Shown: positions 1-10,075 of the stretch, one piece after another | Layout of the letters: each line of letters opens with the position of its first letter | Numbering within the stretch: position 1 is the stretch's first letter | The notes under the pieces: model-generated | Databases searched by the model: none | Told to the model about the DNA's origin: nothing | The model's input: the letters and a program-made list of their open reading frames with translations, nothing else | Assembly (NCBI RefSeq): GCF_902806695.1 | Contig: NZ_CADCXN010000047.1 | Span: 89,621-153,620 of the forward strand | From: Candidatus Methylobacter favarea | GTDB taxonomy: Bacteria > Pseudomonadota > Gammaproteobacteria > Methylococcales > Methylomonadaceae | Reading direction: 5' to 3' | DNA length: 64,000 nucleotides | Program-made: the position numbers and the translations under genes

Positions 1-2
1 CT

Positions 3-1976
3 ATCGGCGTTACCCTGAGTATGCCGTTACCTGATCCAGGATTGGTTGAATTAAATCTGAACGCCTGTTTGTTGCAATCCTCGCCGGTTATTTTGACTGA
101 AGCCTGCTGGCTGCAGGCTATTTCCCAGGCGGCCAGCAGTCAGTCTCAAATGGCCGTTAAGCTGATGGCTGTCTATTCAAGGTTAACGAATCGAGAATCG
201 TATAAGGTTTTATATCAATCACTATTACTAACGGCAGGTATAGAGATGCCGGCTTTGCATACCTGGGCATTTGCCCGCCAGGAACAGATTAGCGACTGTA
301 GCTTTGAGTTTGCAAGCATCCAGCTTGCTCTGACGCATTTCCCGCGCGTTTTTTTTCCCGAAATACTGGGCTTTACATTGGCTTATTGTCAATCCCGCAC
401 CCTGCTAGAACACTGTTTTCCTGCGCAAAAGCTGCAAACGCAATCCAGCCTGATGCATTTTTTGACAGGCCGGCAGAAGCTGTTGAGCGCTCAGATTCCC
501 TTCATCATTGAAGCGGTCAGGGATTATTTACAGATTTTTGCTGAACGCACGGAATCCTTATGGCCGCGCATGCAGACCGGTTTTTGGCTTTACAAGCAAC
601 AGACGGAGCGTTGTTATCGGCATTTAAAACAGCAGCTGGAAAATCCTTTATCAACCCGGCAGGCGCTGGCAAAATTGCTGCAATACAAAGCCTCTTCTGC
701 TTTCGGACATCACGCGAAAATTCAACTGGCCGGCAAATCTCTGGATGACTGGTTTTCACAATCTCCATTTGACAGCGAAAACTTTCTTACCGTCTTAAAA
801 CAATCTCCGTATATCAACACACAAAATCCTGCCGACAGTCCATTACTTAAGCTGTTTGATTTCAACGGCCCCATGTTCGGGGTTTTGACTGAATCTGAAA
901 AAGAACTGCTGAAAATCTGGCTAGGGTCTGAAAATTCAGAAATACCCAGTCAGGATAAATCGGCAGCGGTTATGATGGAAGTTAAAAACCCGCTGCCGTT
1001 TGATGAAAAAAAATGCTCGCCGATTATTAACTGCTCCCATATCGATTACGCCAATATTAACTACTCCAGGCTGAATACCAGAGAGCTTTATTATTATCTG
1101 GTAAACGCCGACTTATACCCGGAAGTATTGGCGACGGCGAGACGGAGAGTGCAGCGTGTTTTACAAGTGGCAAAACTCCTGAATCGCTTGCCATTCAAGC
1201 CATACAGCCATCAGGTTTTTGAAGAGTATATTGACGCGATTTATCAGCGCGAAATCAAGGCTTACCAACCGCTTGAAGCATCACCGAAATTATCAAGGAA
1301 AGCCTATTTATGGGGAATTGAACAGTTTGCGCCTACAATTTTAACCGACGGCTGCTGGCTGCAGCATGTTAATCAGCTAGGCTATTCCCACCCTGCCATA
1401 GCCGCTATTTTATTCAGGATTTATGAGGACGAAACAGGCAATGGCCGGCTCGAACAAAATCATCCTTATATTTATCAGCGCTTACTGAATAGCCTGAACA
1501 TAAGCGTGCCGCCGATTCATAGCCGGCAGTTTATTGAATATCCGGGTTTCATAGCCGGCGCTTTCGACATCCCGGTCTATTTACTAGCCATTTCAAAATT
1601 CCCGGCTGCTTTTCTGCCCGAGCTATTAGGTTTGAATATGGCCATCGAGTTAAGCGGCCTGGGCAGGGTCTATATGCAGTTAGTTGATGAATTAAAGTTT
1701 TGGGGCATCGATCCTGCTATTGTCAGCATACATATTTCCATAGATAACATTGCTTCGGGACATACCGCCCTGGCAAAGAAAGCTGTCCAGTTGTATCTGG
1801 ATGATATTTCTGCTTCTCATGGAGAGTCGGAAATGCAGCGTCACTGGCAGCGCATCCATACCGGCTATTGTTCACTGCAAACAGTCGGCAGAAACTTTAA
1901 ATGGACATTGATATACCGATATTTATTAAAGCAAATGACTGGCTGGCCCAAGTCATCATTAAAAATGACAAGTTGA
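3..1976 (+). CDS. Tandem heme-oxygenase-like iron-containing redox enzyme (5' partial)
   Basis: The protein has two related halves. Each has the pattern ILT[ED][AG]CWLQ (near residues 25 and 438, counting from the ATG at 21) and a later F[FL]PE[IL]LG (E114, E534). The second half keeps a plausible metal-ligand set of the heme-oxygenase-like diiron oxidase (HDO, UndA-like) fold: E471 and H481 in an E-x9-H helix, E534/E543, and H571-x3-D575-x5-H581. The first half lacks the E/H pair and the H-D-H cluster, so it is probably a non-catalytic copy. The frame is open to the left edge, so the ATG at 21 is probably internal and the gene continues upstream. It ends 3 bp before an AlkB-like monooxygenase, which suggests one pathway. 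The substrate is unknown; oxidation of a fatty or amino acid is inferred from the family only. Confidence 0.75.
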   Translation: MGVTLSMPLPDPGLVELNLNACLLQSSPVILTEACWLQAISQAASSQSQMAVKLMAVYSRLTNRESYKVLYQSLLLTAGIEMPALHTWAFARQEQISDCSFEFASIQLALTHFPRVFFPEILGFTLAYCQSRTLLEHCFPAQKLQTQSSLMHFLTGRQKLLSAQIPFIIEAVRDYLQIFAERTESLWPRMQTGFWLYKQQTERCYRHLKQQLENPLSTRQALAKLLQYKASSAFGHHAKIQLAGKSLDDWFSQSPFDSENFLTVLKQSPYINTQNPADSPLLKLFDFNGPMFGVLTESEKELLKIWLGSENSEIPSQDKSAAVMMEVKNPLPFDEKKCSPIINCSHIDYANINYSRLNTRELYYYLVNADLYPEVLATARRRVQRVLQVAKLLNRLPFKPYSHQVFEEYIDAIYQREIKAYQPLEASPKLSRKAYLWGIEQFAPTILTDGCWLQHVNQLGYSHPAIAAILFRIYEDETGNGRLEQNHPYIYQRLLNSLNISVPPIHSRQFIEYPGFIAGAFDIPVYLLAISKFPAAFLPELLGLNMAIELSGLGRVYMQLVDELKFWGIDPAIVSIHISIDNIASGHTALAKKAVQLYLDDISASHGESEMQRHWQRIHTGYCSLQTVGRNFKWTLIYRYLLKQMTGWPKSSLKMTS

Positions 1977-1979
1977 CAG

Positions 1980-3035
1980 ATGTTGATACGATTGAGCCAT
2001 TTGCTCCCCTTTATTTTACCGGTCAGCGTTTTCTTTTTTCTGCTAAGCGGGCCTCACAGTATTGAGGGAGCGCTGGCCTGGACAACACCGTTCTGGACAG
2101 TCCTGCTGGCTGACTGGCTCAGCCCTGAAGTAACAACGCAGCAACAACAAAGTGTTAAAAATGGATTTTATGATGGCATTTTATACGGCCTCGCTGTCTT
2201 GCAGATGGTAAATGTAGGTTTAATGCTGGATTATATCAGCCGATTAGAGTGGACTTCATCAGGGGCGGCAATAGTCGGCTTGGCCAATCTGGTTGCGGTC
2301 AGATTTCTGGTCGGCACTAGCTCGGGAACGTCAGGAATCGTCGTCGCCCATGAGCTGATCCATCGTCCCCAATGGCCTATGCAGCAACTGGGCCGATTAT
2401 TGTTATGCAGCGTCTGTTATGAACATTTTGTCATCACCCATAAGCGCGGACATCACCTGAATATTGGCATGCCGCAGGATATTGCCATGCCGCATCTGGG
2501 CGAAAGTTTTCATGACTACTGGAAGCGGATTTATACCGGCAATTTACGCTACGCCTGGCGCTCCGAGCAGGATAGACTGGGACTTCCCCAAAATCCGTGG
2601 GGCAGTTTAAAAAGCCTTCATAATCGGGTATTGCATGGGCTGCTGGCTGAATTGATACTGGTTGTTTCAATAACCGTATTTTTTGGCTGGATTGCCGCCT
2701 TCATGTTTTTATACCAGGCCTTTGCGGCCGTTCGCATACTGGAGGCCGTCAATTATTTTCAACATTGGGGGCTTGAAGATGGGCGCTACGGCCATAGCTA
2801 TGGCTGGGTCAATAACTCCTGGCTGACCAGCTATGCTTTAATCGGGCTTTCCAACCATATCGGTCATCATCAGAATGAGAAAAAACATTTTTATGAAATC
2901 GCCTATTCCGACCAAGGGCCGAAAATGCCCTACGGCTATTTCATCATGAATCTTTGGGTAAAACTGAACAATGACTCATATCAAAAAATGGCAATGCGCG
3001 AACTGCAACACTATCGGTGCTCTCAGCGGTCCTGA
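1980..3035 (+). CDS. AlkB/XylM-like membrane diiron monooxygenase
   Basis: This integral membrane protein of the alkane-1-monooxygenase/fatty acid desaturase superfamily has the expected histidine boxes: HELIH (124-128), EHFVITHKRGHH (148-159), an NYFQHWGL segment typical of AlkB, and NHIGHH (292-297). Hydrophobic segments flank the boxes (about residues 5-25, 60-110 and 210-250). At 351 aa it is slightly short of classical AlkB (about 400 aa). The ATG follows the stop of the upstream HDO-type gene by 3 bp with no strong ribosome site, so translational coupling is likely. Rubredoxin or rubredoxin reductase partners are not in the window. The hydroxylated substrate could be an alkane, alkene or fatty-chain intermediate made by the neighbour; this is inference. 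Confidence 0.85.
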   Translation: MLIRLSHLLPFILPVSVFFFLLSGPHSIEGALAWTTPFWTVLLADWLSPEVTTQQQQSVKNGFYDGILYGLAVLQMVNVGLMLDYISRLEWTSSGAAIVGLANLVAVRFLVGTSSGTSGIVVAHELIHRPQWPMQQLGRLLLCSVCYEHFVITHKRGHHLNIGMPQDIAMPHLGESFHDYWKRIYTGNLRYAWRSEQDRLGLPQNPWGSLKSLHNRVLHGLLAELILVVSITVFFGWIAAFMFLYQAFAAVRILEAVNYFQHWGLEDGRYGHSYGWVNNSWLTSYALIGLSNHIGHHQNEKKHFYEIAYSDQGPKMPYGYFIMNLWVKLNNDSYQKMAMRELQHYRCSQRS

Positions 3036-3486
3036 GAATGTGTTCATATTCATAACACAGGCGCTGCCTTCCTTTCTTTGATCCTGCAAGGGAAAGTTAT
3101 TGATCAAGAGCTAAGTTACTGATTTAAAAGAGTGTACCCAATTGAGGAACTAAAAGCCGGGCAATCAGGTCATCTGGTTTGATAATGGCATCCAGCTTGA
3201 GGAAAAGGGCAATAGCCGGTTTTTTATTAGCGCCAAAGCCGCTGCCTGAGAACCGGCAGTCGAGCCGGCATTTATAGTTATAAACTTTTAGTTATAAATA
3301 GCGCAGGCTTTTCATGAATGGCTGGATAATATAATCATTTTAATCAAAAGCCTACCTGTTTTTTTACCTTAAAATGCATAAACTGCCTTATTTTTTTATC
3401 CTCGAATGGGGCGAGAGATTATACTATTTCCTGGTTTAGCCATATCACCCCATACCTCCACAGACACTCAGCAGCAGGCATATTTT
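3036..3486. other. Intergenic region without recognisable gene
   Basis: About 450 bp with no convincing ORF or RNA on either strand. A short AT-rich direct repeat (tagttataaa, twice, near 3276-3300) is the only structure seen. It probably contains the promoter of the downstream lipoprotein gene. Confidence 0.4.
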
Positions 3487-4071
3487 ATGAAGACGAGCAT
3501 AACAATTTTGGCTAGTATAATAGCTATCACCCTGACGGCGTGTTCAACTCAAGAGGTCAGGCAAACTGCAAAAGGCTCACCGGCAGCACCGCCTGATCAA
3601 TCGCTATACCAGGCCGGCGCAAATCCGCCGCTTACCATAATTAAAGATCATAAGACTTTGAATCTGGTCAGAGTAATGGATGGCGCCGCCTGTAAAAATG
3701 ATTTTCAGGGGGCTAAAGGGGAATTTCTGATTTATGCCGATCCGAGCGATATAGAGCGCATTAAACGCGAAAAAGGCCCTAAAGTATTTAGTGATTTCGA
3801 AAGAAAAATCCAGGCGTTTTCGACAGAAGTCTTGCAGCACGCCATTAACGCCACTAACCTGGCCGAAGACCCTTTTTCGCTGGGAGAAGATCAAGCTCAA
3901 GAGAAGCTGGCCAAGCAGTTGACCAGCAATTTCCGGAGTGCCGTAGCTGGCGCTGTTACTACTTTCGGAAAAGAAACCACGTTAACAATTGACATCGCTC
4001 CTTATCCGCCTTCGTTTGTGTTTTATCAAAAAGGCTGTGAAGCTACTCGGGTTGAGCCGGAAAGCACATAA
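3487..4071 (+). CDS. Predicted outer-membrane/periplasmic lipoprotein, unknown function
   Basis: A 194-aa protein whose N-terminus has a type II signal peptide with lipobox LTAC (Cys at residue 20), so it is probably a lipidated envelope protein. I chose the ATG at 3487 because it gives a canonical lipoprotein signal (MKTSITILA...). The longer frame from 3406 adds 27 non-signal residues. The mature part is charged and mixed alpha/beta with two further Cys residues; I recognise no family. It is convergent with the thiol peroxidase gene downstream, separated by a short tandem repeat. Confidence 0.75.
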   Translation: MKTSITILASIIAITLTACSTQEVRQTAKGSPAAPPDQSLYQAGANPPLTIIKDHKTLNLVRVMDGAACKNDFQGAKGEFLIYADPSDIERIKREKGPKVFSDFERKIQAFSTEVLQHAINATNLAEDPFSLGEDQAQEKLAKQLTSNFRSAVAGAVTTFGKETTLTIDIAPYPPSFVFYQKGCEATRVEPEST

Positions 4072-4073
4072 TG

Positions 4074-4097
4074 CAGGAGCTCAGGAGCTCAGGAGCT
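4074..4097. repeat. Three perfect tandem copies of caggagct
   Basis: Copies at 4074-4081, 4082-4089 and 4090-4097 lie in the convergent gap between the lipoprotein gene and tpx. It is a small microsatellite that could vary in copy number by slippage. No coding effect is expected. Confidence 0.9.
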
Positions 4098-4120
4098 AAG
4101 GATATAAATTGTTACGGGAC

Positions 4121-4615
4121 TTACAGCGCAGCCAAAGCCTTGTCATAATCGGGCTCATCCGCTATTTCACTGACCAGTTGGGTATAAGTAACGATGTTGT
4201 TCCCGTCAATAACTACAATAGCGCGGGCGGTTAAGCCGGCAAGCATGGTATCGAGCAGTTTTACGCCATAGTCATCAGCAAAAGTTGAACGGAAGGTGGA
4301 TAAGGGAATGACATCTTTTAAGCCTTCAGCTTCACAAAAACGGCCCTGAGCAAACGGTAAATCGGAAGAGACAATCAGAACAACGGTATTATCCAGGCTC
4401 GATGCTTTCTCGTTGAACTTGCGAGTTGAAGCGGCACAGGTCGGCGTGTCCAGACTGGGTACGATATTCAGTATTTTCTTTTTGCCGGCAAAGTCTGCCA
4501 GAGTAACATCCTGTAATTTTCCATTCACCAGTTTAAAGTCAGGCGCTTTGGCGCCTTTGGCAGGCAATTCGCCGGAGGTATGTAATGGATTGCCTTGAAA
4601 TGTAATTGTTGCCAT
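4121..4615 (-). CDS. tpx: Thiol peroxidase (atypical 2-Cys peroxiredoxin)
   Basis: This 164-aa peroxiredoxin reduces H2O2 and alkyl hydroperoxides using thioredoxin; Tpx is often periplasmic or cytosolic. The peroxidatic Cys60 lies in [10 protein letters not shown] and the resolving Cys94 in [11 protein letters not shown], the Tpx spacing. I chose the ATG at 4615 because the family begins MATITFQG and the site GAGGAAAT sits just upstream on this strand; the longer frame to 4657 has no such support. It lies downstream of der in the same direction but about 95 bp away, so it may have its own promoter. Confidence 0.95.
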   Translation of the reverse strand: MATITFQGNPLHTSGELPAKGAKAPDFKLVNGKLQDVTLADFAGKKKILNIVPSLDTPTCAASTRKFNEKASSLDNTVVLIVSSDLPFAQGRFCEAEGLKDVIPLSTFRSTFADDYGVKLLDTMLAGLTARAIVVIDGNNIVTYTQLVSEIADEPDYDKALAAL

Positions 4616-4709
4616 TGGATTTCCTCGCAGAGTTGCATCGTCAAACTTCACCGGCACTCATGGAAACATTTTTTGCGCTGTTTTCCTTTCCCTGCCCATG
4701 TCATTTAGT

Positions 4710-6101
4710 TTATTTTGTAGTTTTAATATGCTTGACCAGACGTTTACGTTTTTGTAATTGCCGTTCTGTCAGCTTGTTTTTCTGCCCGTGAAACGGATTG
4801 ACCGGTGATTTAAATTCCAGTCGTATCGGAGTTCCTGACAAAGCCAATTTATCACGATAATAATTTATTAAATAACGTTTATAAGAATTTGGCAATGCCT
4901 CTGTCTGCACCCCGTGAATAACTACCACAGGCGGATTTCGCCCGCCCTGATGAGCATATTTCAGCTTGATGCGGCGATTGTTCACTAGCGGGGGCTGATG
5001 CGCGTCAGTCGCCTCTTTCAGAATTCTGGTAAGCATCGGCGTTGACATATCCAGCATTGCCGATTCATACAATTTTTCGACCACATCAAACAACTTTCCA
5101 ACGCCGCTGCCGTGCAGCGCGGAAATCGGATGTTTTTCGGCAAACTCCAGAAATGCCAGCTTGACATCCAGCTGCCGCTTAACGCTCTCCTTCTGTTCGA
5201 TAGTCAAACCGTCCCATTTGTTCAAACCGATAATCAAAGCTCTTCCGGCTTCCAGCACCAGGCCTAACAAATGAGCATCCTGATCCGTAATGCCTTCCCT
5301 GGCGTCAATTAAGTAAATCACTACATTGGATTTTTCAATCGCCTGCAGCGTCTTGATAACGCTGAATTTCTCGATAGCTTCCGAGACTTTGGACCGTCGC
5401 CTCATGCCGGCAGTATCGACCAGAGTAAACAGCTTGCCGTTACGTTCAAATGGAATATAAATACTGTCGCGCGTAGTCCCGGGCTCATCAAATACGATTA
5501 CTCTTTCTTCGCCCAGCAGCCTGTTGACCAGGGTCGATTTGCCGACATTAGGCCTGCCGACAATTGCAATGCTGATGCCGCTGTGTTTTTCATCGGCCGC
5601 TTCTTCAGCAGGCGGCAACAGTGGATTAATTCTGGCGAGTAATTCAGGTATTCCCCTGCCATGCGAGGCGGCAATTTGTACAGGTTCCCCGAGAGCCAGT
5701 GAATAAAAGTCTGAAGACGCTACATTGGCGTCAATGCCGTCGACTTTATTAATAACCAGGACTACGGGTTTATTTAATTTTCTAAGGCTATTCGCAATAA
5801 CCTTATCCGAGGCGCTAAGACCTTCCCGCGCATCCACCATGAACAGCACGATATCAGCCTCCCCCAGGGCTATCTGCGCCTGCTTTCTGGCAAAACTTTC
5901 TATGCCTTCCGCATCATCGGCAATTCCACCCGTATCGACCACCAGACAGGCTCGATCACCGCCTTTCACGCGTCCATATTGCCTGTCCCTGGTTAAGCCG
6001 GGGAAATCGGCAACCAGAGCTTCCCGGCTGCGGGTTAAGTAATTGAATAATGTGGACTTGCCCACATTGGGCCGCCCTACCAGGGCTATAACAGGCAACA
6101 T
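4710..6101 (-). CDS. der: Ribosome-assembly GTPase Der (EngA)
   Basis: Two consecutive GTPase domains carry G1 motifs [13 protein letters not shown] (near residue 8) and [13 protein letters not shown] (near residue 182), each followed by DTGG or DTAG and NKVD/NKWD motifs. A C-terminal KH-like domain ends in a basic tail ([15 protein letters not shown]). At 463 aa the length is normal. Der acts in maturation of the 50S subunit. It starts 2 bp after the bamB stop, continuing the hisS-yfgM-bamB-der gene order conserved in gammaproteobacteria, so co-transcription is likely. Confidence 0.98.
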   Translation of the reverse strand: MLPVIALVGRPNVGKSTLFNYLTRSREALVADFPGLTRDRQYGRVKGGDRACLVVDTGGIADDAEGIESFARKQAQIALGEADIVLFMVDAREGLSASDKVIANSLRKLNKPVVLVINKVDGIDANVASSDFYSLALGEPVQIAASHGRGIPELLARINPLLPPAEEAADEKHSGISIAIVGRPNVGKSTLVNRLLGEERVIVFDEPGTTRDSIYIPFERNGKLFTLVDTAGMRRRSKVSEAIEKFSVIKTLQAIEKSNVVIYLIDAREGITDQDAHLLGLVLEAGRALIIGLNKWDGLTIEQKESVKRQLDVKLAFLEFAEKHPISALHGSGVGKLFDVVEKLYESAMLDMSTPMLTRILKEATDAHQPPLVNNRRIKLKYAHQGGRNPPVVVIHGVQTEALPNSYKRYLINYYRDKLALSGTPIRLEFKSPVNPFHGQKNKLTERQLQKRKRLVKHIKTTK

Positions 6102-6103
6102 GG

Positions 6104-7297
6104 TTAAAGTGACCGGGCTTTTAAAGCGGCAAGAGTGCCGTCTTTTGCATAAACATAAACAATATTATCCACGACAACAGGCTTGACATCGATAGGACTA
6201 TCGGTAATTTGCACACGCCCAAGCTGTCTGCCGTCAGTAGTGGACAGCCAATGCACATAGCCTTCAAAATCGCCTACTACCACATAATCCTCATAAACAG
6301 CAGGGGCCGTCAGTTTTCTTTGATGCAACTCCTTTTGTTTCCATAACGATGCGCCGTTTCGCTGATCCAGCTGCCATACATGACTTTCCGAATCCGACAG
6401 GTAGAGATAACGCCCGTCATAGCTTAAACCTGTATATGAAGAAATAGTTTCGTTGCGCCACAATATATCGCCATCCAGTTCGGAGATAGCGCCTACTCCG
6501 CCATGATAGCTGGCAATATAAACCACACCGCCGACCTCTATCGGATCAACATCCAGATCCACCAGTCTTTCAACTTCAGAGCGCCCGGTCGGGATAGCAA
6601 TACTGGTTTCCCAGACATACTTGCCGTCCACCAGGCGCAGCGCCATTAGCTTGCCGTTATCATAGCCATCAATTACATTATCCTCCACAACTACAGGCGT
6701 ACCGGCTCCGCGTATGCTTAACGCCGGTACGTTATGCTCATAGCTCCACAGTTTTTCACCGGTCTTCTCGTCAAGAGCGACGACTGAGCCATCTGTAGTG
6801 CGGACTAAAACAATGCCTTTGGCAATGACCGGAACAGAAAGCACTTCGCTGGATACGGTCGACTTCCACAGCAACTTGCCGTTATCCATATTTAATGCGG
6901 TAACGTCGGCATCACTGGAACCCATAATTACAGTGCCGTTACCGAGGCCAGGTCCGCTGGAAAAATGAATTTCAGTTTCTGCTTCCCAAATGAGTTTGCC
7001 GGTTTTTAGGTCTCTGGCCTGCACCAGCCCCTCCCTGTCAGCGGCAATTATTTTTTCAGCACCGACTGCAGGAATCAGTTTCAGGGATTGTTCATCGCTG
7101 CCCACGCCGATACTTTCCTTCCAGGCTACATCTATGCCAATCTCGGGCTTATACTCAACTAATGGGTTCGGGGGATCGGCATTATCTTCACCGCCGAGAA
7201 AATAATCCGAAATGCCCGAAATGGAATCTTTAACCGTATCCACGGCCGCACAGCCTGTCAAGCCCAAAAAAATCAATACCAGAATAAGCCGACGCAT
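6104..7297 (-). CDS. bamB: Outer membrane protein assembly factor BamB (lipoprotein)
   Basis: A 397-aa lipoprotein with lipobox LTGC (Cys16) and repeated PQQ-type beta-propeller blades (for example [15 protein letters not shown] and [10 protein letters not shown]). BamB is an accessory subunit of the BAM complex that inserts beta-barrel proteins into the outer membrane. Its start codon overlaps the yfgM stop (TAATG), which indicates translational coupling, and der follows 2 bp later. Confidence 0.97.
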   Translation of the reverse strand: MRRLILVLIFLGLTGCAAVDTVKDSISGISDYFLGGEDNADPPNPLVEYKPEIGIDVAWKESIGVGSDEQSLKLIPAVGAEKIIAADREGLVQARDLKTGKLIWEAETEIHFSSGPGLGNGTVIMGSSDADVTALNMDNGKLLWKSTVSSEVLSVPVIAKGIVLVRTTDGSVVALDEKTGEKLWSYEHNVPALSIRGAGTPVVVEDNVIDGYDNGKLMALRLVDGKYVWETSIAIPTGRSEVERLVDLDVDPIEVGGVVYIASYHGGVGAISELDGDILWRNETISSYTGLSYDGRYLYLSDSESHVWQLDQRNGASLWKQKELHQRKLTAPAVYEDYVVVGDFEGYVHWLSTTDGRQLGRVQITDSPIDVKPVVVDNIVYVYAKDGTLAALKARSL

Positions 7298-7944
7298 TAT
7301 TTTTGATTTTCAAGCTGTTCAGGCGCTGTCAGATCATTAATTTTAAGTTGCAGCAAGGGTGACTGATAGCCGTTTCTTAACGCCTTCTGATAGTAAGTGC
7401 GCGCCTCATCCAGACGATCCAGGGCCACATACAAGTCGCCTACCAATTCATCATAAGCCCCCGCAAAACTTGAAGTTTCCGCGGCATCAACGCCGGCGAT
7501 TAACTGCAGCCCCTGCTCATATTCCCCGTTCGCCATCATTAAGCGCACCAGTCTGAGCGTGGCGACATTTTTCAGCTCCGGATTGGAACTTGCCGCAATT
7601 TTCTTCAGAATTTCCTTAGCAGCCGTAAAATCCCCTTGCTGGACTTTTAATTTTGCCCGGAATAACTCACCGTATAGCGCATATTCAGTTCCATCAAATT
7701 GTTTTTGCAGGCGTTCAGCCAGCTTTTCCGCCGTATCTTTTTGGTCCGCCTCAACCGCTTTAAGCAGCTGATCATACAGGACAGAAGCCTGCGCAGCCTG
7801 ATCTTTCCGATGATCCTGCCAATAATTCCAGCCCAGAATTACTGCAAAGCCCACAGCCAGACCCATAATGATGGATTTTCCGCTTTCTTTCCACCATCGT
7901 TTAAAGGCTTCAAGCCGTTCTTCTTCGGTATCGTAAATTTCCAC
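7297..7944 (-). CDS. yfgM: YfgM-like TPR protein, SecYEG-associated
   Basis: A 215-aa protein with an N-terminal cytosolic stretch, one membrane segment (about residues 24-42) and a periplasmic TPR-like region (LYDQLLKAVEADQKDTAEK and following repeats). The family is described as an ancillary SecYEG translocon subunit that links to periplasmic chaperones. It lies between hisS (14 bp upstream) and bamB (1-nt overlap), the conserved arrangement. Confidence 0.93.
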   Translation of the reverse strand: MEIYDTEEERLEAFKRWWKESGKSIIMGLAVGFAVILGWNYWQDHRKDQAAQASVLYDQLLKAVEADQKDTAEKLAERLQKQFDGTEYALYGELFRAKLKVQQGDFTAAKEILKKIAASSNPELKNVATLRLVRLMMANGEYEQGLQLIAGVDAAETSSFAGAYDELVGDLYVALDRLDEARTYYQKALRNGYQSPLLQLKINDLTAPEQLENQK

Positions 7945-7958
7945 TTTTTATCTCTATT

Positions 7959-9302
7959 TTATATTTTTAATGAAGCGGTTGCGTCCTGACGAATTGCCGG
8001 CGTCCGATACTGGTTAAGCTGCAGTTGCTCGCGCAGAAACCTGATTGCCTCCTGTTGAGACATAGTCTGCTGCGCAGGTTCCTGAGCAGTTCCAGTGCGC
8101 AAAAATTTAACACCGACCTCGCCCCTGCTGACTTCATCATCGCCCAGAATAATCGCATAGTCAGCGCCGGTCTTGTAGGCTTTTTTAAACTGACTTTTAA
8201 AACTGCCGCCATCCATACCTACCTGAAGTTTCAAGCCGGGCATTTCATTCCTGATCACTTCAGCAAAACGCATGCCTTCCTGCTCCGCCAGGTCGCCTAC
8301 CCGGATCATATAGACATCAACAGGCCTTGCAAGAGGAAGGTTATCGATAGTCTCCATCAGCGCCAGTATGCGCTCCATGCCCATGGCAAAACCTACCGCA
8401 TGATTGGCTTTTCCGCCCAGCTGTTCTATCAGGCTGTCATAGCGCCCGCCCGCACAAACAGTGCCTTGCGAGCCCAGCTCATCGGTTACCCATTCAAAAA
8501 CCGTTTTGCTGTAATAATCGAGGCCGCGCACAAGTCTGGAATTGATTTCATAGCCAATGCCAAGATTATCCAGGGTGGCAGTCAAGGCATTAAAATGAGT
8601 GCGGCTGTCCTCGCCCAGATAATCCATCAATTCCGGCGCATTGGCGACCACCTGTTTCATGGCTGGGTTCTTTGTATCCAGGATCCGCAGCGGATTTGTC
8701 GTCAGGCGGCGCAAACTGTCTTCATCCAACTGATCCGTGTGCTTTTGAAAATACTCAACCAGCCTGTCGCGATACTGCACCCGCTCGGCAATGGTTCCCA
8801 GGGAATTAAGCTGCAATCGAACCTTATCCTGGATGCCCAGTCTTTTCCATAAACGCTCATTTATCAGAATCAATTCAGCATCACTATCGGGTCCGGACAT
8901 GCCGTAGGTTTCAACGCCTAACTGGAAAAACTGGCGATAGCGTCCTTTTTGCGGACGCTCATGACGGTACATGGGCCCGTAATACCACAACCGGTGCACC
9001 TGATTATGTAATAACCCATGCTCGAGGCAGGCTCTAAGACAGCCGGCCGTCCCTTCCGGCCGCAACGTTAAAGAATCGCCGTTCCGGTCGGCAAACGTGT
9101 ACATTTCTTTTTCGACAATATCGGTCACTTCGCCGATTGATCGCTTGAAAAGCTCTGTTTTTTCTACAATGGGCAGGCGGATTTCGTTATAGCCATAGGC
9201 TTCAAGAACTTCTCTGATTATTTGCTCTGCATACTGCCAGAGCGGCGTCTGCCCGGGAAGAACATCATGCATGCCGCGGATTGCTTGTATTATCTGGGCC
9301 AT
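7959..9302 (-). CDS. hisS: Histidyl-tRNA synthetase
   Basis: A class II synthetase charging tRNA-His. Visible motifs are motif 2 ([14 protein letters not shown]), the histidine-binding signature [23 protein letters not shown] and a C-terminal anticodon-binding domain. At 447 aa it is slightly longer than the usual 420-430, with a polar C-terminal tail. It is directly upstream of yfgM-bamB-der. The rodZ and ispG genes that commonly lie between pilW and hisS in gammaproteobacteria are absent here. Confidence 0.98.
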   Translation of the reverse strand: MAQIIQAIRGMHDVLPGQTPLWQYAEQIIREVLEAYGYNEIRLPIVEKTELFKRSIGEVTDIVEKEMYTFADRNGDSLTLRPEGTAGCLRACLEHGLLHNQVHRLWYYGPMYRHERPQKGRYRQFFQLGVETYGMSGPDSDAELILINERLWKRLGIQDKVRLQLNSLGTIAERVQYRDRLVEYFQKHTDQLDEDSLRRLTTNPLRILDTKNPAMKQVVANAPELMDYLGEDSRTHFNALTATLDNLGIGYEINSRLVRGLDYYSKTVFEWVTDELGSQGTVCAGGRYDSLIEQLGGKANHAVGFAMGMERILALMETIDNLPLARPVDVYMIRVGDLAEQEGMRFAEVIRNEMPGLKLQVGMDGGSFKSQFKKAYKTGADYAIILGDDEVSRGEVGVKFLRTGTAQEPAQQTMSQQEAIRFLREQLQLNQYRTPAIRQDATASLKI

Positions 9303-9318
9303 GAGTTAATGCAGAGGA

Positions 9319-10065
9319 TTACTGCAGAGCAGGTTTAAGGTGTTTTGCTTCATCTGAAAGCGGAAATTTTTCGAGTAATAAATTTTGGTATCCCCTGGCC
9401 AATTCCTCATTGCCCAGCGCGCGTTCGGTTTTCACGGCCAGCCCCAACGATTCAGGCGTGTGAGCGGCAACCCGCAGATATCTTTGCAAATAGCCTTTTG
9501 CCGCCCAGAACTCACCGCTTTCGTAGCTGATTTTCTGCATTTCCTGCAATGCCGGCGCATACGCGTCATTTAACTGCAGCGCGCGCTTGAAATAGGCTTT
9601 GGCTTTTTGTTTTTGTCCCATTCCCGATTGACAGCGTCCGGCATTCGTTAAGGCCAGCCACTGCCGGTCATTTAACGGCGTGGAAATCGCTAAGGTCAAT
9701 AACGCCATACCTTTTTCAAATTCGCCGCGCTCGCACAAAAACCGGCCGAAATTATTTTGCACGCCCAGATCATCCGGCGTTTGTTTCAAAGCAATCTCAT
9801 AGTGGTCTCTGGCCAGATCATAATCATTTATTTTTTCATACAAAAAAGCCAGGGCGTTATGAACCTGGGTGTTGTCAGGATCTTTCTTCAGCGCCTGCTG
9901 CAAGTTCTCTTTGGCCACTTCCAGCTTGTTCAGGCTCAGATACCGAATGCCCAGCTGCAAATAGACATCCGCAGAGGTATTGTCGTTTTTAACGCCATTT
10001 CCGGCCGAAGAAGCGCAGGCAATCAAGACCGCTGAAAGCAAAAAAATTGTAAACCGTTTAAACAT
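9319..10065 (-). CDS. pilW: Type IV pilus biogenesis/stability lipoprotein PilW (PilF)
   Basis: A 248-aa lipoprotein with lipobox LIAC (Cys17) followed by about six TPR repeats (YLQLGIRYLSLNKLEVAKENL, VHNALAFLYEKINDYDLARDHY and so on). PilF/PilW is the pilotin for the PilQ secretin. I chose the ATG at 10065 because it yields the lipoprotein signal MFKRFTIFLLSAVLIAC; the longer frame to 10179 only reads into rlmN. It starts 10 bp after the rlmN stop and ends 16 bp before hisS, so it belongs to the same operon. Confidence 0.93.
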   Translation of the reverse strand: MFKRFTIFLLSAVLIACASSAGNGVKNDNTSADVYLQLGIRYLSLNKLEVAKENLQQALKKDPDNTQVHNALAFLYEKINDYDLARDHYEIALKQTPDDLGVQNNFGRFLCERGEFEKGMALLTLAISTPLNDRQWLALTNAGRCQSGMGQKQKAKAYFKRALQLNDAYAPALQEMQKISYESGEFWAAKGYLQRYLRVAAHTPESLGLAVKTERALGNEELARGYQNLLLEKFPLSDEAKHLKPALQ

Positions 10066-10075
10066 GCCGGCGAAC

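Noticed and set aside
8025..8852. 275-aa plus-strand ORF
   Set aside because: Long antisense shadow of hisS; hisS motifs are complete.
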